Shown here: positions 22,201-33,649 of the stretch, one piece after another
Numbering within the stretch: the stretch's first letter is position 1
Layout of the letters: every line of letters starts with the position of its first letter
Source of the DNA: Cokeromyces recurvatus
Lineage: Eukaryota; Mucoromycota; Mucoromycetes; Mucorales; Mucoraceae
DNA: 64,000 nucleotides
Direction: 5' to 3'
Assembly (NCBI RefSeq): GCF_025118155.1
Contig: NW_026251400.1
Span: 496,001 to 560,000 of the forward strand
Notes under the pieces: model-generated
Told to the model about the DNA's origin: nothing
The model's input: the letters and a program-made list of their open reading frames with translations, nothing else
The model's database searches: none
Translations under genes and position numbers: made by a program

Positions 22201-23231
22201 TCTCAGATAAATCAGCATTGAGATGAACGCTAAAGAGGTCGGGTATATAAGCAGGATTATGGCGATGAATTAACAAACAAAATGCAACACCAGTTCTCCA
22301 TGATCTGGAGAAATCCTGAATAGAGGGTATAATATTTGCAGCAATATAATCTTCTAGTTGGATACGCACCCAATACAAAAGGGCTACCTTTGCCTCAGTA
22401 GAAGAAGAGGTATGTTGTTGTTGTTGTTGTGATTTCCCACTTATTGAATGTTGTTTGCTACTACTGATTTTTTTAGTAGCTGTATGTGATGAAGATGTAT
22501 TTACAGCTGCTGCTTGAGAGGCTTCTGTATTTAAATCGGATGTCTGTGATATCAGGCCATTTTCTTGTTTTGATAACTCCTATATATTTTATTTTGAGTT
22601 TTATATTTAGTTTAGATATATGTATATACTTATATTTATTATATTTTGAATGGAACCTTACAGATAACGATTGCATAAAATCTTCACCATGCTCCAGTAG
22701 AATAAGTTGTATTTGATATTTAAGCATGATAAAAAAAATCAAAGCTAAAGTCTTTTTAGCGTCTCCATTAACAATAGCTTCATTCCCAATATCTGGCATA
22801 TTATCAGTTCCTACATGTTTCTCTAGAAAATTAAGAGCTTGGGCTACGTTGGAAAGTTGGTGAATACGCATATTCATACGCTCAGGTTTAGGTGCTGGTA
22901 CATTTGATAGAACTGATAAGAGTTTCAAAAGTTTTTTACCATCTCTTAAATCAGTACTAATATTATCTATTGAATCGCCTACTTTTTTCAGTTGAGCATT
23001 GACCCATCTCGTTAATGTACGGATTTCGATTTCTTGATAGTCAGATCCAATATTTCTAGTCAAATCTTCACCAGTAAATTCTAGACCCGCTGTTGTCTGT
23101 CGTGATCGAGAATCTTGTTTTCGGTTGTTTTCTGAAAAGAGGGAAAAGTTAGATCTTGATCTAACTATGGATGTACTAAACCGGTTTGTAGTTGATCGAC
23201 AAGTGGTTGATGCAGCTGTTGAATTATTCAT
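13219..23231 (-). CDS. Spectraplakin-like giant protein: two CH domains, spectrin-like rod, GAR domain
   Basis: Exon 1 (23231-22662) encodes the first calponin-homology domain (residues about 65-175, with TLTRWVNAQL and DLRDGKKLLKLL). Exon 2 (from 22580 or 22564 to 13710) encodes the second CH domain (about 253-360, with SWRTGVAFCLLIHRHNP) and then about 2,700 residues rich in charged heptads and Trp, resembling spectrin repeats. It ends in a GAR/GAS2 domain (about 3075-3150: GKYWFGEE, VMVRVGGGW). An 11-nt microexon (13625-13615) and a last exon (13532-13219) finish the domain and add a Ser-rich tail; the total is about 3,250 aa. Tandem CH domains bind F-actin and GAR domains bind microtubules, so an actin-microtubule crosslinker is inferred. 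The exon 1/2 junction is ambiguous: donor GTAAGG fits acceptor 22564, while a GTTCCA donor fits 22580. Confidence 0.85.
13615..13625 (-). other. 11-nt microexon inside the GAR domain
   Basis: Exon 2 of the giant gene ends TCCAA before GTAAGT. Joining it directly to the last exon at 13532 gives a stop at once. An 11-nt segment, ATATATGAAAG, preceded by TTAAAG and followed by GTAAGA, restores the frame and yields LSKYMKDHD, which matches the usual end of GAR domains (a W-x-x-L-x-x-F-L-x-x-x-D pattern). This was inferred by frame and motif fit, with no transcript evidence. Confidence 0.65.
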
Positions 23232-23438
23232 GTTGACATTACTGAGATTAAAAGATTAAGAAAAAAAAAAAAGGGAAAGGTACAACCCGAAGTACACTTA
23301 AAGAAACTATCAGCTTGGTTATAACAAACTTTTAACAATCAATATTGATATTGTTATATGTATTAGATCAATATATTTATATAAAACTCCTATTTTCATT
23401 GTCCTATTTTACCTCTATTGTTATAAGAAAAGGAGAAT

Positions 23439-23484
<46 letters not shown>

Positions 23485-23710
23485 ATCATGATTATTTTTT
23501 TTTTTGTACGTTTATCAAGTGAAAAAACACCGCCTTGCATGCATATTTTTACCTCAACATATTTCATTCTACATGAAATATTGTCTTTGTTTCACAAACA
23601 TCTGAAGAATGTGTTAACCAAAAATAAACTAAAGATTTATTTTGTGGCAATAATAAATATGATATGATAAAGAATTTTACATGAATAATAATAATAATAA
23701 ATGCTATAAA
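23232..23710. other. Intergenic between giant gene and siroheme synthase gene
   Basis: The 5' flank of the CH/GAR gene includes a T8-A37 tract (23438-23482) and an AAT microsatellite near 23686-23700, close to the 3' end of the downstream gene. No gene is seen. Confidence 0.65.
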
Positions 23711-25165
23711 TTAAAGTACATTTGTTGAATGGCCAACCACGAGGACAGCAGGTGCTTTGATGTTTTCACTTTCTACTAAACTAGCCATAGTATTTAATTT
23801 TCCAAAGATAATTCGTTCCTCAGGACAATTTGAATTCTCTATCCAACAAATAGGTACATCTTCAGGATAGTGTCGATCTAATAGCAAAGTACGCAATTCG
23901 TCAGCTCTGCCTACTGCCATTAATACCACTAATGTTTGAGTAGATTTAAACATCGGTAAATCAGGCATACAACCCTTTGTACCCCTGCCAGTAGTGATGA
24001 TAACTTGATCAGAGACACCTCTGAAAGTGACAGGTATCTTGGCTGCCATAGGTGCTGAAAATGCGCTGGAAATACCAGCAACTAACTCTGGTTCATATCC
24101 ATGTTCACGGAACCAAAGAACTTCTTCTCCACCTCTACCAAATAAGAAAGGATCACCAATTTTAAGTCTAACAACGTGTAAGCCCTTTTTTAATCCCTCT
24201 AGACACCATTCCATTAACTCATCTTGAGCTTCATCACATTTACCAGACACTTTACGAGCAACACGCAGCTTGCCTTGCACCATGTCTAATATTTGACTTG
24301 GAATTAAACGATCACTTACAACAAGATCTGCTTCCTCTAAAAGACGTTTGGCTTTAACTGTAATAAGTTCCGGATCACCTGGGCCACCCCCGATTAAAGT
24401 AAGTCGAGGTCGTCTTTGATCTTTAGATGGTAAAATAAGATTAATATCAGGAACGCCACCTATGATAAAATAGTCACGTAATTTGCTAAACACAGCCTCC
24501 TCTTCTTCCTGAGTCTTGATTTCATTAAGACGAGCCATTCCCTTCATACCCCATTTATCACATAATTTTGTAACCCAAGTCATACGCTTCCCTGAATTTT
24601 TCATAGAGGGCTCCCATTCTCGAACTTTTGCACGAAGTCGACCCATCATTTCAATTGTATTGCCAATGTTCTCTGGAAGTGCATTGGCTACATTAACACG
24701 TACCATGTTGGCTATTTTGGGTCCTTTACCATTGGTTGATACAGCAATCTGAAGAGGACCGTCGCGATGTTGAGACATAAAATAAAAGTCACACATAGGT
24801 GGCACATCGGCAACATTAACAGGAATGCGTTTCTTACGACATAGTTCTCCGATTCGTAAAGATTCTTCATGATCATCTAAAGCTGTCAAAACCATATCTA
24901 CATCCTCTAGATCGTCATCGTTAAATTTTCGATTATGCCATTCGACTTCATTATTCTCGATTCTAAAACGAACTTCATCATTAAGACCTTCTTCTGGTGA
25001 TATAACAATTACTTTAGCATCAGCCGTTTTACAAGATATAATGCGTTGAGCGGCAACAAATCCTCCACCTACAATAAGCACTTTTTTGTTTGCTACTTGA
25101 TAAGCAACAACAAGAGATCCTCCGCCCTGTATAGTCTCGTATTCTGGTTTAGGTGTATTTGACAT
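23711..25165 (-). CDS. Fused siroheme synthase (precorrin-2 dehydrogenase/ferrochelatase plus uroporphyrinogen-III methyltransferase)
   Basis: A single exon of 484 aa. The N-terminal half is Met8/CysG-B-like: an NAD-binding VLIVGGGFVAAQ (residues about 29-40), then VADVPPMCDFYF with D120 at the position of the catalytic Asp of Met8, then STNGKGPKIANMVR. The C-terminal half is a SAM-dependent uroporphyrinogen-III methyltransferase (TLIGGGPGDPELITVKA, VVSDRL, LKIGDPFLFGRGGEE, PVTFRG). Together they convert uroporphyrinogen III to siroheme, the cofactor of sulfite and nitrite reductases. Yeast splits this between MET1 and MET8; here the order is the same as in bacterial CysG. No targeting signal is visible. 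The start at 25165 is followed by a TTTA microsatellite in its leader (25170-25206). Confidence 0.95.
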   Translation of the reverse strand: MSNTPKPEYETIQGGGSLVVAYQVANKKVLIVGGGFVAAQRIISCKTADAKVIVISPEEGLNDEVRFRIENNEVEWHNRKFNDDDLEDVDMVLTALDDHEESLRIGELCRKKRIPVNVADVPPMCDFYFMSQHRDGPLQIAVSTNGKGPKIANMVRVNVANALPENIGNTIEMMGRLRAKVREWEPSMKNSGKRMTWVTKLCDKWGMKGMARLNEIKTQEEEEAVFSKLRDYFIIGGVPDINLILPSKDQRRPRLTLIGGGPGDPELITVKAKRLLEEADLVVSDRLIPSQILDMVQGKLRVARKVSGKCDEAQDELMEWCLEGLKKGLHVVRLKIGDPFLFGRGGEEVLWFREHGYEPELVAGISSAFSAPMAAKIPVTFRGVSDQVIITTGRGTKGCMPDLPMFKSTQTLVVLMAVGRADELRTLLLDRHYPEDVPICWIENSNCPEERIIFGKLNTMASLVESENIKAPAVLVVGHSTNVL

Positions 25166-25176
25166 AATGTTTAAAT

Positions 25177-25208
<32 letters not shown>

Positions 25209-27313
25209 AAAAAGAAAAAAGAAAAGGGAAACACACTCTATTTAAATAAAGAAATGATTTATAAGTGGATAACAATGATGCGCTTGACTTGGACAATGAC
25301 AAATCTATTTGTTTCGTTTTCTGTTAGCTTATTGGCACATGGATGTCGTACTTTTATTTTATTTTATCTTTATTAAATATTGTATATATTTGTCCGCTAT
25401 ATATTTTTAGTGAATAAAAAAAAAACTACAATTTTTATTAGTAAGAAAAAGCTATTTTTATTTAACCAAAATAAAAGTTAGTTGCTTTATGAGTATTTTA
25501 TTCAGCAAATGAGTTGCTTAGACTAGCTTAAAAGAATAAGTCATTCTAATAAATAAATAAATTGAGTCAATTTCTTTCTTCTGAAAGATAGAGAGAGAGT
25601 GAGAGAGTGACAAAATGAAGAAAATAACAAAAGCAGAGCGCATAATTTAAGGATTGTACACTTGTATTTAGCGGGAAAAAAGAAGAAAACCACAAATAGC
25701 ATTCGCGGGAAAGAACGAGAGTTGAAATATTATACTGTATACTGCATTATATTTACCTATCATGATAAAAGCTAGTAAAAAAAAATACCCTCCCCCCTCG
25801 AGAACTTTCCAATATTATGAAAGATTTGAGCAACTTTTTGATAAGCTTTTTTAGTATAAACAAGATTAGGACTATAACATTTATGACTATGTATAAATAA
25901 GGGTGATAATAATAAGAGAAACATGTATTAATAATTTGGTAATCATTAAAATAAGGTAATAATCAAAGTTAATTCTGAGGTCTACAATCCTTAGCCTGAA
26001 TAAATAATATTAGAGAAGGGATCTTATTTATTCTTTGTCATGATCTATGAATTTAGTGATATTGTAAGCTTTATAAACAACAGGAATAGCTCTTTAGTCT
26101 TAACTCATATTTTATCAACCCTTTTCTACCCTAGATATACTTGTTGTATTCATTTATCTAGCTCTCTCTCTCTCTCTCTCTCTGAAATGATGCTTTGATA
26201 CACATACAGTATGAATAAATAGGAATTTAAAAAGAGGGAACAATAGCACTATCATTAAAGGAATTCGACCAGTATATAATCAAGAGGTTATATGGTTTAC
26301 TAGGATGAAGAGATGGGTGTCCGTATAGAATTATTTAAAAAAAAAAAAAAGGATGATCTAGTTACATAAGTAAAATCATTATAAAAGAATTTAATATTCT
26401 TGATGTAAAGTTGAAGATGATAGGTGTACCTTAAAGATCATAGAACAAATATCTTATAATTTAAAAGCCAAGATAGGAATGCATATAAATGCTTTACTTA
26501 ATACCTTCAAGAATCTATAAAGCTTTAGTTTACAGTATATTAAAGAATAAGAGTAACTTTAACGTCTAGATGTATAAGGCAGAAGTTTTCCTGTTAGCTT
26601 TAAAATTGAATGTACTATACACTAAAAGTAAAAAAGAAAAAGAAAACCCAGAGTAAAGGAAAACCTGTTCTCATTCTTTTCCATATAAGTTTTCTTCTTA
26701 GTAATATTTATGATACATATACTCTGTATTTGATATTGGCTTTAAGCTTTAAATGGCATTCCTATGATAACTAGTCGTATAAGTAAATAAATATGAATTG
26801 TAAATACTATTTTAGACGATGAGTCGAATCATTTATTTAAAGATATTCCATCAAGTATCTATGCTCAAATTATTTCGTTCAAATATTACTTATCCTTAAC
26901 ATAATCAAGCTAGCATTAAGACAAATAAGCATTTGAATAATATAACAATATCTTTTAATTTTCTATTAAAGGAGACAAGCATGTTTACTAGTGTTTGCTT
27001 CTCTTTTTAACTTGTCCTTCTGACTTGTATCATATTCTACTTTCTTCTTTCCAATTATTAGATAAAATGATAGCACAAATATATTATAAAAGCCTGTAAA
27101 AAAAAAAAGTCTATTTGTAGCCTTAATCATTTATTAGCTTCTGATAGCATTTAAAGAATGTCTATTTTTTTTATAAATTCAATTTTTTTTCAAACCCTAT
27201 AGTTACCTTGATCTAAAGATATTTAAGTTATCTAGTAGGATGTGTGTTTTTAAATTGATTTGAGCCTCAGTGAGTAAAATATGTATATACTCTTGACTGT
27301 ACAATAATGCCAC

Positions 27314-27353
<40 letters not shown>

Positions 27354-28021
27354 TTCCTTTTGGTAGCCACTGCTTATCAATTGCTATATCTAAAACATTC
27401 TATTTTTCTGTTTCCAAAACTACACCTTTATTTGATTGTGTATTCTTCGAGTACACATTGATATAAAACTCTTTTAATTTTAATAACTTTTATATCCTTA
27501 TTATTCCTTTCATAATAAATTTTTCTATTGTCTGAGTCTTTATCTGCTCACAAGATAACTTATTATTTACTTGATAACAGACTACTTTCTTTCTACTCTA
27601 CATCTATCAAATCTTAAATACATTATTCAGTGAAACATATCTACTCCCCTCCCCCTTTTTTTTTGCATAAGTTTAATTCTTTCATTGTGATAATTATTTG
27701 TTAACTAGAATAATGATTTTTAACGTATTATAATTTGGTATTCTTTGTGTTCTACAAACGATATATAAATTCTATTATTAGAAATAATTTTGTAGATATA
27801 ATAATATGAAAGTAAGAATATTAACAATTATACAAGCGTCTGAGATAAATCTAGCCTATTCCAAATATTCTTGTTTAAAGCTTGCAGTTAACATTTTACA
27901 TCAAGATACATTTCTATATACTATACAATTTTTTTTAAAAAAAAAGGGGGTAGTAGTTTCATGATAGGTCATTCCTGGTTAAAGATAGAAATAAAGACAT
28001 ATCATGGTGATATACGTTTTT

Positions 28022-28059
<38 letters not shown>

Positions 28060-28311
28060 TAAAATACAAAACAATAATAAAATTAACTTATCAGCAACAA
28101 AGTGGTAGGACAGTGTTTTTAATTGGTCAGAAGCTGTCAATTTTGTTTTATTGGCTTATCCCCGGGAAAGAATAACTTTTTTTTTTCTATAGTAAACCAA
28201 AAATAGCTTTTCTGGACTTTGAGGGGTAAGAAAAAAAAAACTGATTTTTCTCTTTTCTTTTATTTTTTTATTATTATTATTTTACAAACCTGAATAAAAA
28301 ATAATTTAAGA
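25166..28311. other. 3.1-kb gene-poor region
   Basis: No open frame above about 60 codons on either strand and no tRNA or rRNA seen. It contains a TTTA microsatellite (25170-25206), CT repeats (26162-26182), poly-A tracts at 27315-27350 and 28022-28056, and two GCGGGAAA motifs at 25671 and 25705 that resemble E2F/MBF sites. It separates two divergently transcribed genes, so it includes both promoters; nothing else is supported. Confidence 0.6.
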
Positions 28312-29360
28312 ATGAGACTCTTTTTGACTGCTTTGATATTATTTGTATTTATATTAAATAAAGGTAAGTTGTTGTTTTTCTATAGTTTAAATATGAACAT
28401 TTTTATAACCTTTTTTTTTTTTTTTTTTTTTTTTTGTTTTGTTAAAACAATATAAAGATTATCAAGGTAAACACATATTTTAATTGTCAAAGTAAAATAT
28501 AAACTTATGCTGTCTTTCTCTCTCTCTTTTTTTTTCCGCCCCGTTAAAATAATAGTTTTCGCTCAAGCGGCATCAAGTTCAAATGTTACAGGTACAAATA
28601 CAGGAACAATAATAGCTACTTCAATAAGTAATACAGCAGCACCTGCATCATCGTCCTCACCACCATTAGCTGTAGTGAGCGGGAATCAAACACTATCCAA
28701 CAACAATCAAACAGTCACAGCATCTAACAATGGAACTCAGAATGATTCGTTAGGAGGTCTACCAACATCAGCAAGCTTTGGTAACACTGTCTTTCCAGGT
28801 GGTGCTAGTTTTATTAAACCTACAGCAAGCAAATCAGTTTCACCTCTCTATCGTATCGATAACAGAGAGAATGTTACTTTTATATGGACCTTTACAGACT
28901 TGAAAGTTGCGCCTGTTAATTTGACTTTAGCTGCTGTAGCACCTAACAAAGTAACTTATACCATCTCTACTTTACCTGGTCATGCCACAAGTGCTGTATG
29001 GCAGATTAAAGATGTACCAACTGCTTCCCCATTAATGATGGGCATGTACCAAGTCCAACTATATGATCAAAGAGGAGTTTCAGCTAATCCACAACCTGGT
29101 TGGTTAGCACCTAATACAAGATTAACTATTGCATTTTATTCCCCAGAGACTTATCAAGCTGGTACAGGATGTAAGTCTAAGAATTAAAATTATCTTTATT
29201 TATTTAAATTCTAATTTTTTTTTAATTTGTAGCTGATTATTGCCCAGCTTGTTTTTATAATGCTAGTAGAAAAATGGCAGAGAGTTTAGGACCTATGATT
29301 ATTGCAGTAGGATTAGCAGGTGTTACTTCAGCTATGATCTTGTGGGGTCTTTTATTTTAA
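28312..29360 (+). CDS. Secreted, membrane-anchored fungal wall-type protein (DUF7137-like)
   Basis: Three exons (28312-28363, 28556-29170, 29233-29360) give 264 aa. Exon 1 encodes a signal peptide core, MRLFLTALILFVFILNK, completed by VFAQA after the splice. A Ser/Thr/Asn-rich linker follows, then a beta-rich domain with VTFIWTFTDLKVAPVNLTL, VTYTIS, a GMYQVQLYDQRG block and PQPGWLAPN. After that come DYCPACFYNA and a C-terminal membrane helix, ending at the stop. This layout resembles fungal DUF7137 proteins, which are secreted and thought to act at the cell surface; that family call is from memory. Splice frames agree exactly. The function is not known. Confidence 0.75.
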
Positions 29361-29843
29361 ACTTTGTGTACATCTATTTAAAATAAAAAGAATAAGCAAG
29401 CAGATATGTACTTTTAGAACCATAAATGCTTTTCTACATAATATACATGTATATATATATGTGTGTATGTGTGTGTGTATGTGTGTGCGTGCGTGTGCTT
29501 ATATACAAATGTCATATTACATATCAGTTGATCTTTAATAATATACGTTTTTATTTCATTTTATAACTCCATTCAAAGTAGACCACTCGGGCGTCTATTG
29601 TATCAGTAAATACACGCATATACCACATCATATTGGTTCTCTATACTTCTGTTTGTCTCTCCTTCCTAAACTATATTTTCCTTGCTTTTCTAACTTTTGG
29701 GTAAGCAAAATGTGACTAAAAATGAGAGTATATTAATATAAAACTGTTCTATTACCTTTTTTTATTATTATTTCCTCCTTTTTTCTCTTTCTCTTATAAA
29801 TAGTGTTTTAACTAAATATATACATATTTATATATATAAAAAC

Positions 29844-29877
<34 letters not shown>

Positions 29878-29924
29878 ATTTGTATATATGTATTTGTATA
29901 TATTATTGTATTTGTTTACATATT
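29361..29924. other. Intergenic with GT and TA microsatellites
   Basis: A GT-rich microsatellite at about 29460-29500 and TA-rich repeats at about 29815-29905 upstream of the next gene. No coding signal. Confidence 0.65.
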
Positions 29925-30355
29925 ATGGATCTTAATATCTGTCTTTATTGTGAAAAACCATTAATTGAAGAAGTATATACTCTATCTATTCTAATTGATA
30001 TACATATTTACTATTGTTAACATCTCTGTATACTATATAGAATATATATTTTTGTTCGTTAACTTGTCAATCTAACGAAGCCTCTAAACCGAATTGTAAA
30101 AATAGCAATATAACATACTCACCATCTTCTCGGCTGCTATCTAATCGATATAATCAATCAACCACTCGAATAGGGTCTTCCTATGAAATATGTTACTATC
30201 GACGTTCTTCTTCAAGCCTTGCTATGTGTTATTATTCCCAACCGTTGACATTTTCTACCTCCTCCTCCACTAGTAGTAATTGTAGTAGTAGCAGTAATTG
30301 TAGTAGCAGCAGTAGTAATAATAATAACAATGGATCTTTTTTTTTTAATAGATGA
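29925..30355 (+). CDS. Small zinc-ribbon-like protein, 120 aa
   Basis: Two exons (29925-29972 and 30041-30355, intron 68 nt, phase 0) encode 120 aa. The start MDLNICLYCEKPLIEE joins to NIYFCSLTCQSNEAS, giving a Cys-x2-Cys then Cys-x3-Cys pattern that probably binds one zinc ion, like small mucoralean and yeast proteins with a YCS-x-x-C motif. The rest is Ser/Asn/Tyr-rich and low in complexity, with an AGT/AAT microsatellite coding poly-Ser and poly-Asn near the end. Each exon is too short to stand out alone, and the antisense strand carries a longer chance frame. The gene is supported by the splice signals and the motif across the junction; the function is unknown. Confidence 0.6.
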
Positions 30356-31583
30356 CATTAAAAAAGGAACATGAATAATTATGTATAGTTTCATCATATT
30401 ATATTCAAAAACCAAAAAACCAAAAAAAAAAAATTGTACATAATACATTACACCTTTTTAAAGTATACATATACACATACATGAATAAATCATTTAAACT
30501 TGTATAAAAAAAAAAAAAGAAAAACAACTCCCGCTTGTTATTCTCCTCGTGCATATTAATATATTTCCTATAATCAACTCAAATCTTCTTCTTGTATATA
30601 CACATACAAATTAGGTACTAGTCTTAATGTATATGAAACAATAACAGCAAAAACGTGGGAGACTTATTCAAGAAAGTATAAATATCCTAGAATTGATCCA
30701 TAATGGTAAAAGCCCATCTTTACCGGTATCTTATTTACCAAGTCGTCCTAATTTTCGTATAATTTGCTAAATGACCCTTTTTTTTATGAAATAGGGCAAC
30801 AAAGGGTGTCAATCAATGGTGTATACATGTATTAACTAAAGAAAAAAAAACCTGTCTTCTTCAAGTGAGAAGAATGATTAGGAATCAGGAAAAAAAAAAA
30901 AGAAAAACAAGCTAACGATTCCATTTTCTTTTATTTGTTAAGGATAATGTTATACAGAGTGAATTTAAGAGAAATAGTAACCACCTTTACTTTGCTGATG
31001 ATTAATAAATACACAGCCTCTGTTGTATAAATGGTTTTCCATCCTAAGGAACAGAAGCATGAAAGGCCTTTTTATCTATTTTGACTTTGGAGGACTATTT
31101 CTCAAAGATTAATCGTTTTTACTCTATTTCATTATCATAAAGAGGAGAATGAAAATACACACATAATTAAAAAATCTCCTTCTATCCATCTTTATATTAA
31201 TCAGCTACAGTATATCCCTCTTTTATGGACCATAAACTTCTACCAATTAGACTCTTCAAGATAAAAAAAAAATTTCCTGTTTAACTCTTCTTCAACAAAT
31301 GAATGGATGTATGTATCCGTTATATTATTATTATTATTTAACCTGCTACTTTAATATTTATATGGCTTTTTTTTTGTTTCTTTAATTCTTATTGATAAAG
31401 GAGGTTTGAATGTTCATTTATTGACACATATTAGATACAGTTGAAGTCTTGTGTTTCATTCTTTTTTTTTTTCACAACAAATTTTTATAAAGTGTGCATT
31501 ACAGAGTGTTTATAGTGATATTATACGTCATACATGTTTTTTTTTTTCAGTTAAAAAAAAAAAAAAAAAAGGGTTGCCATTTA

Positions 31584-31632
<49 letters not shown>

Positions 31633-31652
31633 TATACACACGATATTCAAAC
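30356..31652. other. Intergenic, AT-rich
   Basis: No gene-like frame. It ends in long T-runs (31586-31626) immediately upstream of the next start codon, a common promoter or leader feature in this window. Confidence 0.6.
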
Positions 31653-33489
31653 ATGTTAACAGATGATGAACTAGATTTTGACGACTTTGGAGATTTAGGA
31701 GAAGTTGGAGGAACAGAGATTACAAATGAAGAATTAGAAAAGCAATTAGAATTAGAATTCGGTTCAGAAGAGGATGTCATCCCATATGATGCTTCAACAA
31801 CCCACGTTGAGTTGGAAGAAGGAGAAACGAATGAAGCCACGTCAGATAAGGAAGAAGGGGAAGCTAAAGAAGATAAAACAAAACCTAAACCTGATGAAAA
31901 GGTAGAAGCGTCTTCCAAGGATGGGAATCAAAAGAATTCAACAAAGCAAACTGCTAATAATCAACAAAAGTTCAATAAGAATTATCACAACAAGTTTAAT
32001 AATCCATATAATTATCCTTTTCAGTATCCCATGAATTATTTACCGGGAGCCTTTGCTATGAAGTAGGTTCAAGTATAACTTTTCTTTTCTTTTTTTTTTT
32101 TTTATTATTATTTTATTATTTATATCAGTTATTTATTGGGAAAAAAAAAGGCAGCTTTTTATAATATATATACATGTTTAAAAAGAGAAAAAAAAAGACA
32201 GAAAAAGGATAAAAGTAGATATATAAAAAAAAAAGAAAAGAAAAGAAAGATTGCCTTTATTTTCTTTCCAACGTAAAGAAAAGAAAAGAAAAAGAAATGC
32301 AAAAAATACAAAGAAAAAAAAAAGAAAAAAAAAAAGAGAAAAAGAAAAGAAATTCAATCTTTGTACATTTTTTTGTTTACATCTATATTTTTTTTATTTT
32401 TTATAATTTTCATTTATAAATTATAGTAATATGTTTCCACCTTATCCTCAATTCTCAAATCGCATCTATATCAATCCAAAGTTTAGTAACACTGGTGCAA
32501 ATCCTCAACAAATGATGCAACAACAACAACAACAACGTCAGTTTATGGAAATGGAAGCACAACGTATGATCATGTTACAACAACAAATGCAAATGCAACA
32601 TCAACAGGAAAAGCAGCGTATGGCTGAATTAGACCAAAAGAGACGTGAAACAGCTGAAAATATTAGAAAGAGAAAAGAAGCTAAAGAACAGCTTAATGGA
32701 GAAAAGTCGAAAAGTCAAGTAAGTAATGATGGGTGTTGTTGTACGAGTAAAGAAAAAAAAAAGGAGTTTTATACCTATTGACATGTCTATTTTAAAGTTA
32801 GGTGAAAAGCGAGATAGAAATGAAACTGATGTAGAGGTGAATGATAGACAATCTAAAAGACAGGAAACAATGACATCTTCTAATGAAGGTGGAATATCAA
32901 TTAAAGGAGCAGCATCACGTGTTCATCATCATTCGTCTTTACCACCAAGGAATATTCCTTATACTCCTCCTCATTATTCACAAAGAAGGGACGAGTATAT
33001 ATCAAAGAATAAAGAACAACATCCTTATCATTCACCGCCAAATAGAAATGATATCAGAAACAGACTTAACTTATCTTCAGAAAATATTACAAGTCGTTTA
33101 AATAAATCTACCAATTCAAGTAATAAGAATTCACCTGTATCTATTGTAGCAACGCCTGTTGTTCCTATATCAACCAATGGCAAATCAAATGTGGTTATTA
33201 TTCAGGGACTAAGTTCTAATACAAAAGAAGAAGAGATAAAGAAGTTGACTAACAGTATTCCTGGAGGAGCTAATGAAATTAAATTGGATGTTAACCTAAA
33301 GACAGCCACTGTTATATTTCCAACTGTTGAATCCGCTGTTACGTTTAGAAGAAAATATAACAGGTAAATATAATGTCATTTTAAAGCTAAAAGAAAAAGA
33401 AAGGAATATTTATTTACATGTGTGTACTTTATAATAGAATTCAAATGGGTGATTCACATATTAATATTACATTTCAAAAAATAAAATAA
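31653..33489 (+). CDS. RBM33-like RNA-binding protein
   Basis: Four exons (31653-32062, 32427-32718, 32798-33363, 33438-33489) join in frame to 439 aa. The N-terminus is acidic (LTDDELDFDDFGDLGEVGG), followed by Lys/Asn-rich disorder, a Gln/Met-rich coiled segment (about 150-235) and a Ser/Arg/Pro region. The C-terminus is a degenerate RRM: VVIIQGLSSNTKEEEIKKL, then TATVIFPTVESAVTFRRKY, then SHINITF. Acidic start, long disordered middle and C-terminal RRM recall animal RBM33, an mRNA-export-related protein; the assignment is from memory. Intron 1 is unusually long for this locus (364 nt) and AG-rich. Nuclear RNA binding is inferred. Confidence 0.6.
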
Positions 33490-33649
33490 TGTGAATTTTT
33501 TTTTTTTTTTATCAGTATAAAAATAGCTTTTGTGTGTAGTAATAATAAAAATGTGGAGTTTAGATCAAAAATTAAAATAAAACCAATTATTAAATTTATT
33601 TCTTTTTTTCTCTCTTTTTATTCTTTTTAATTTTATTTTGCACACTAAT

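Noticed and set aside
27315..28056. Poly-A tracts as tails of retroposed genes
   Set aside because: No gene-like sequence or target duplication was found next to them, and similar tracts occur throughout the window.
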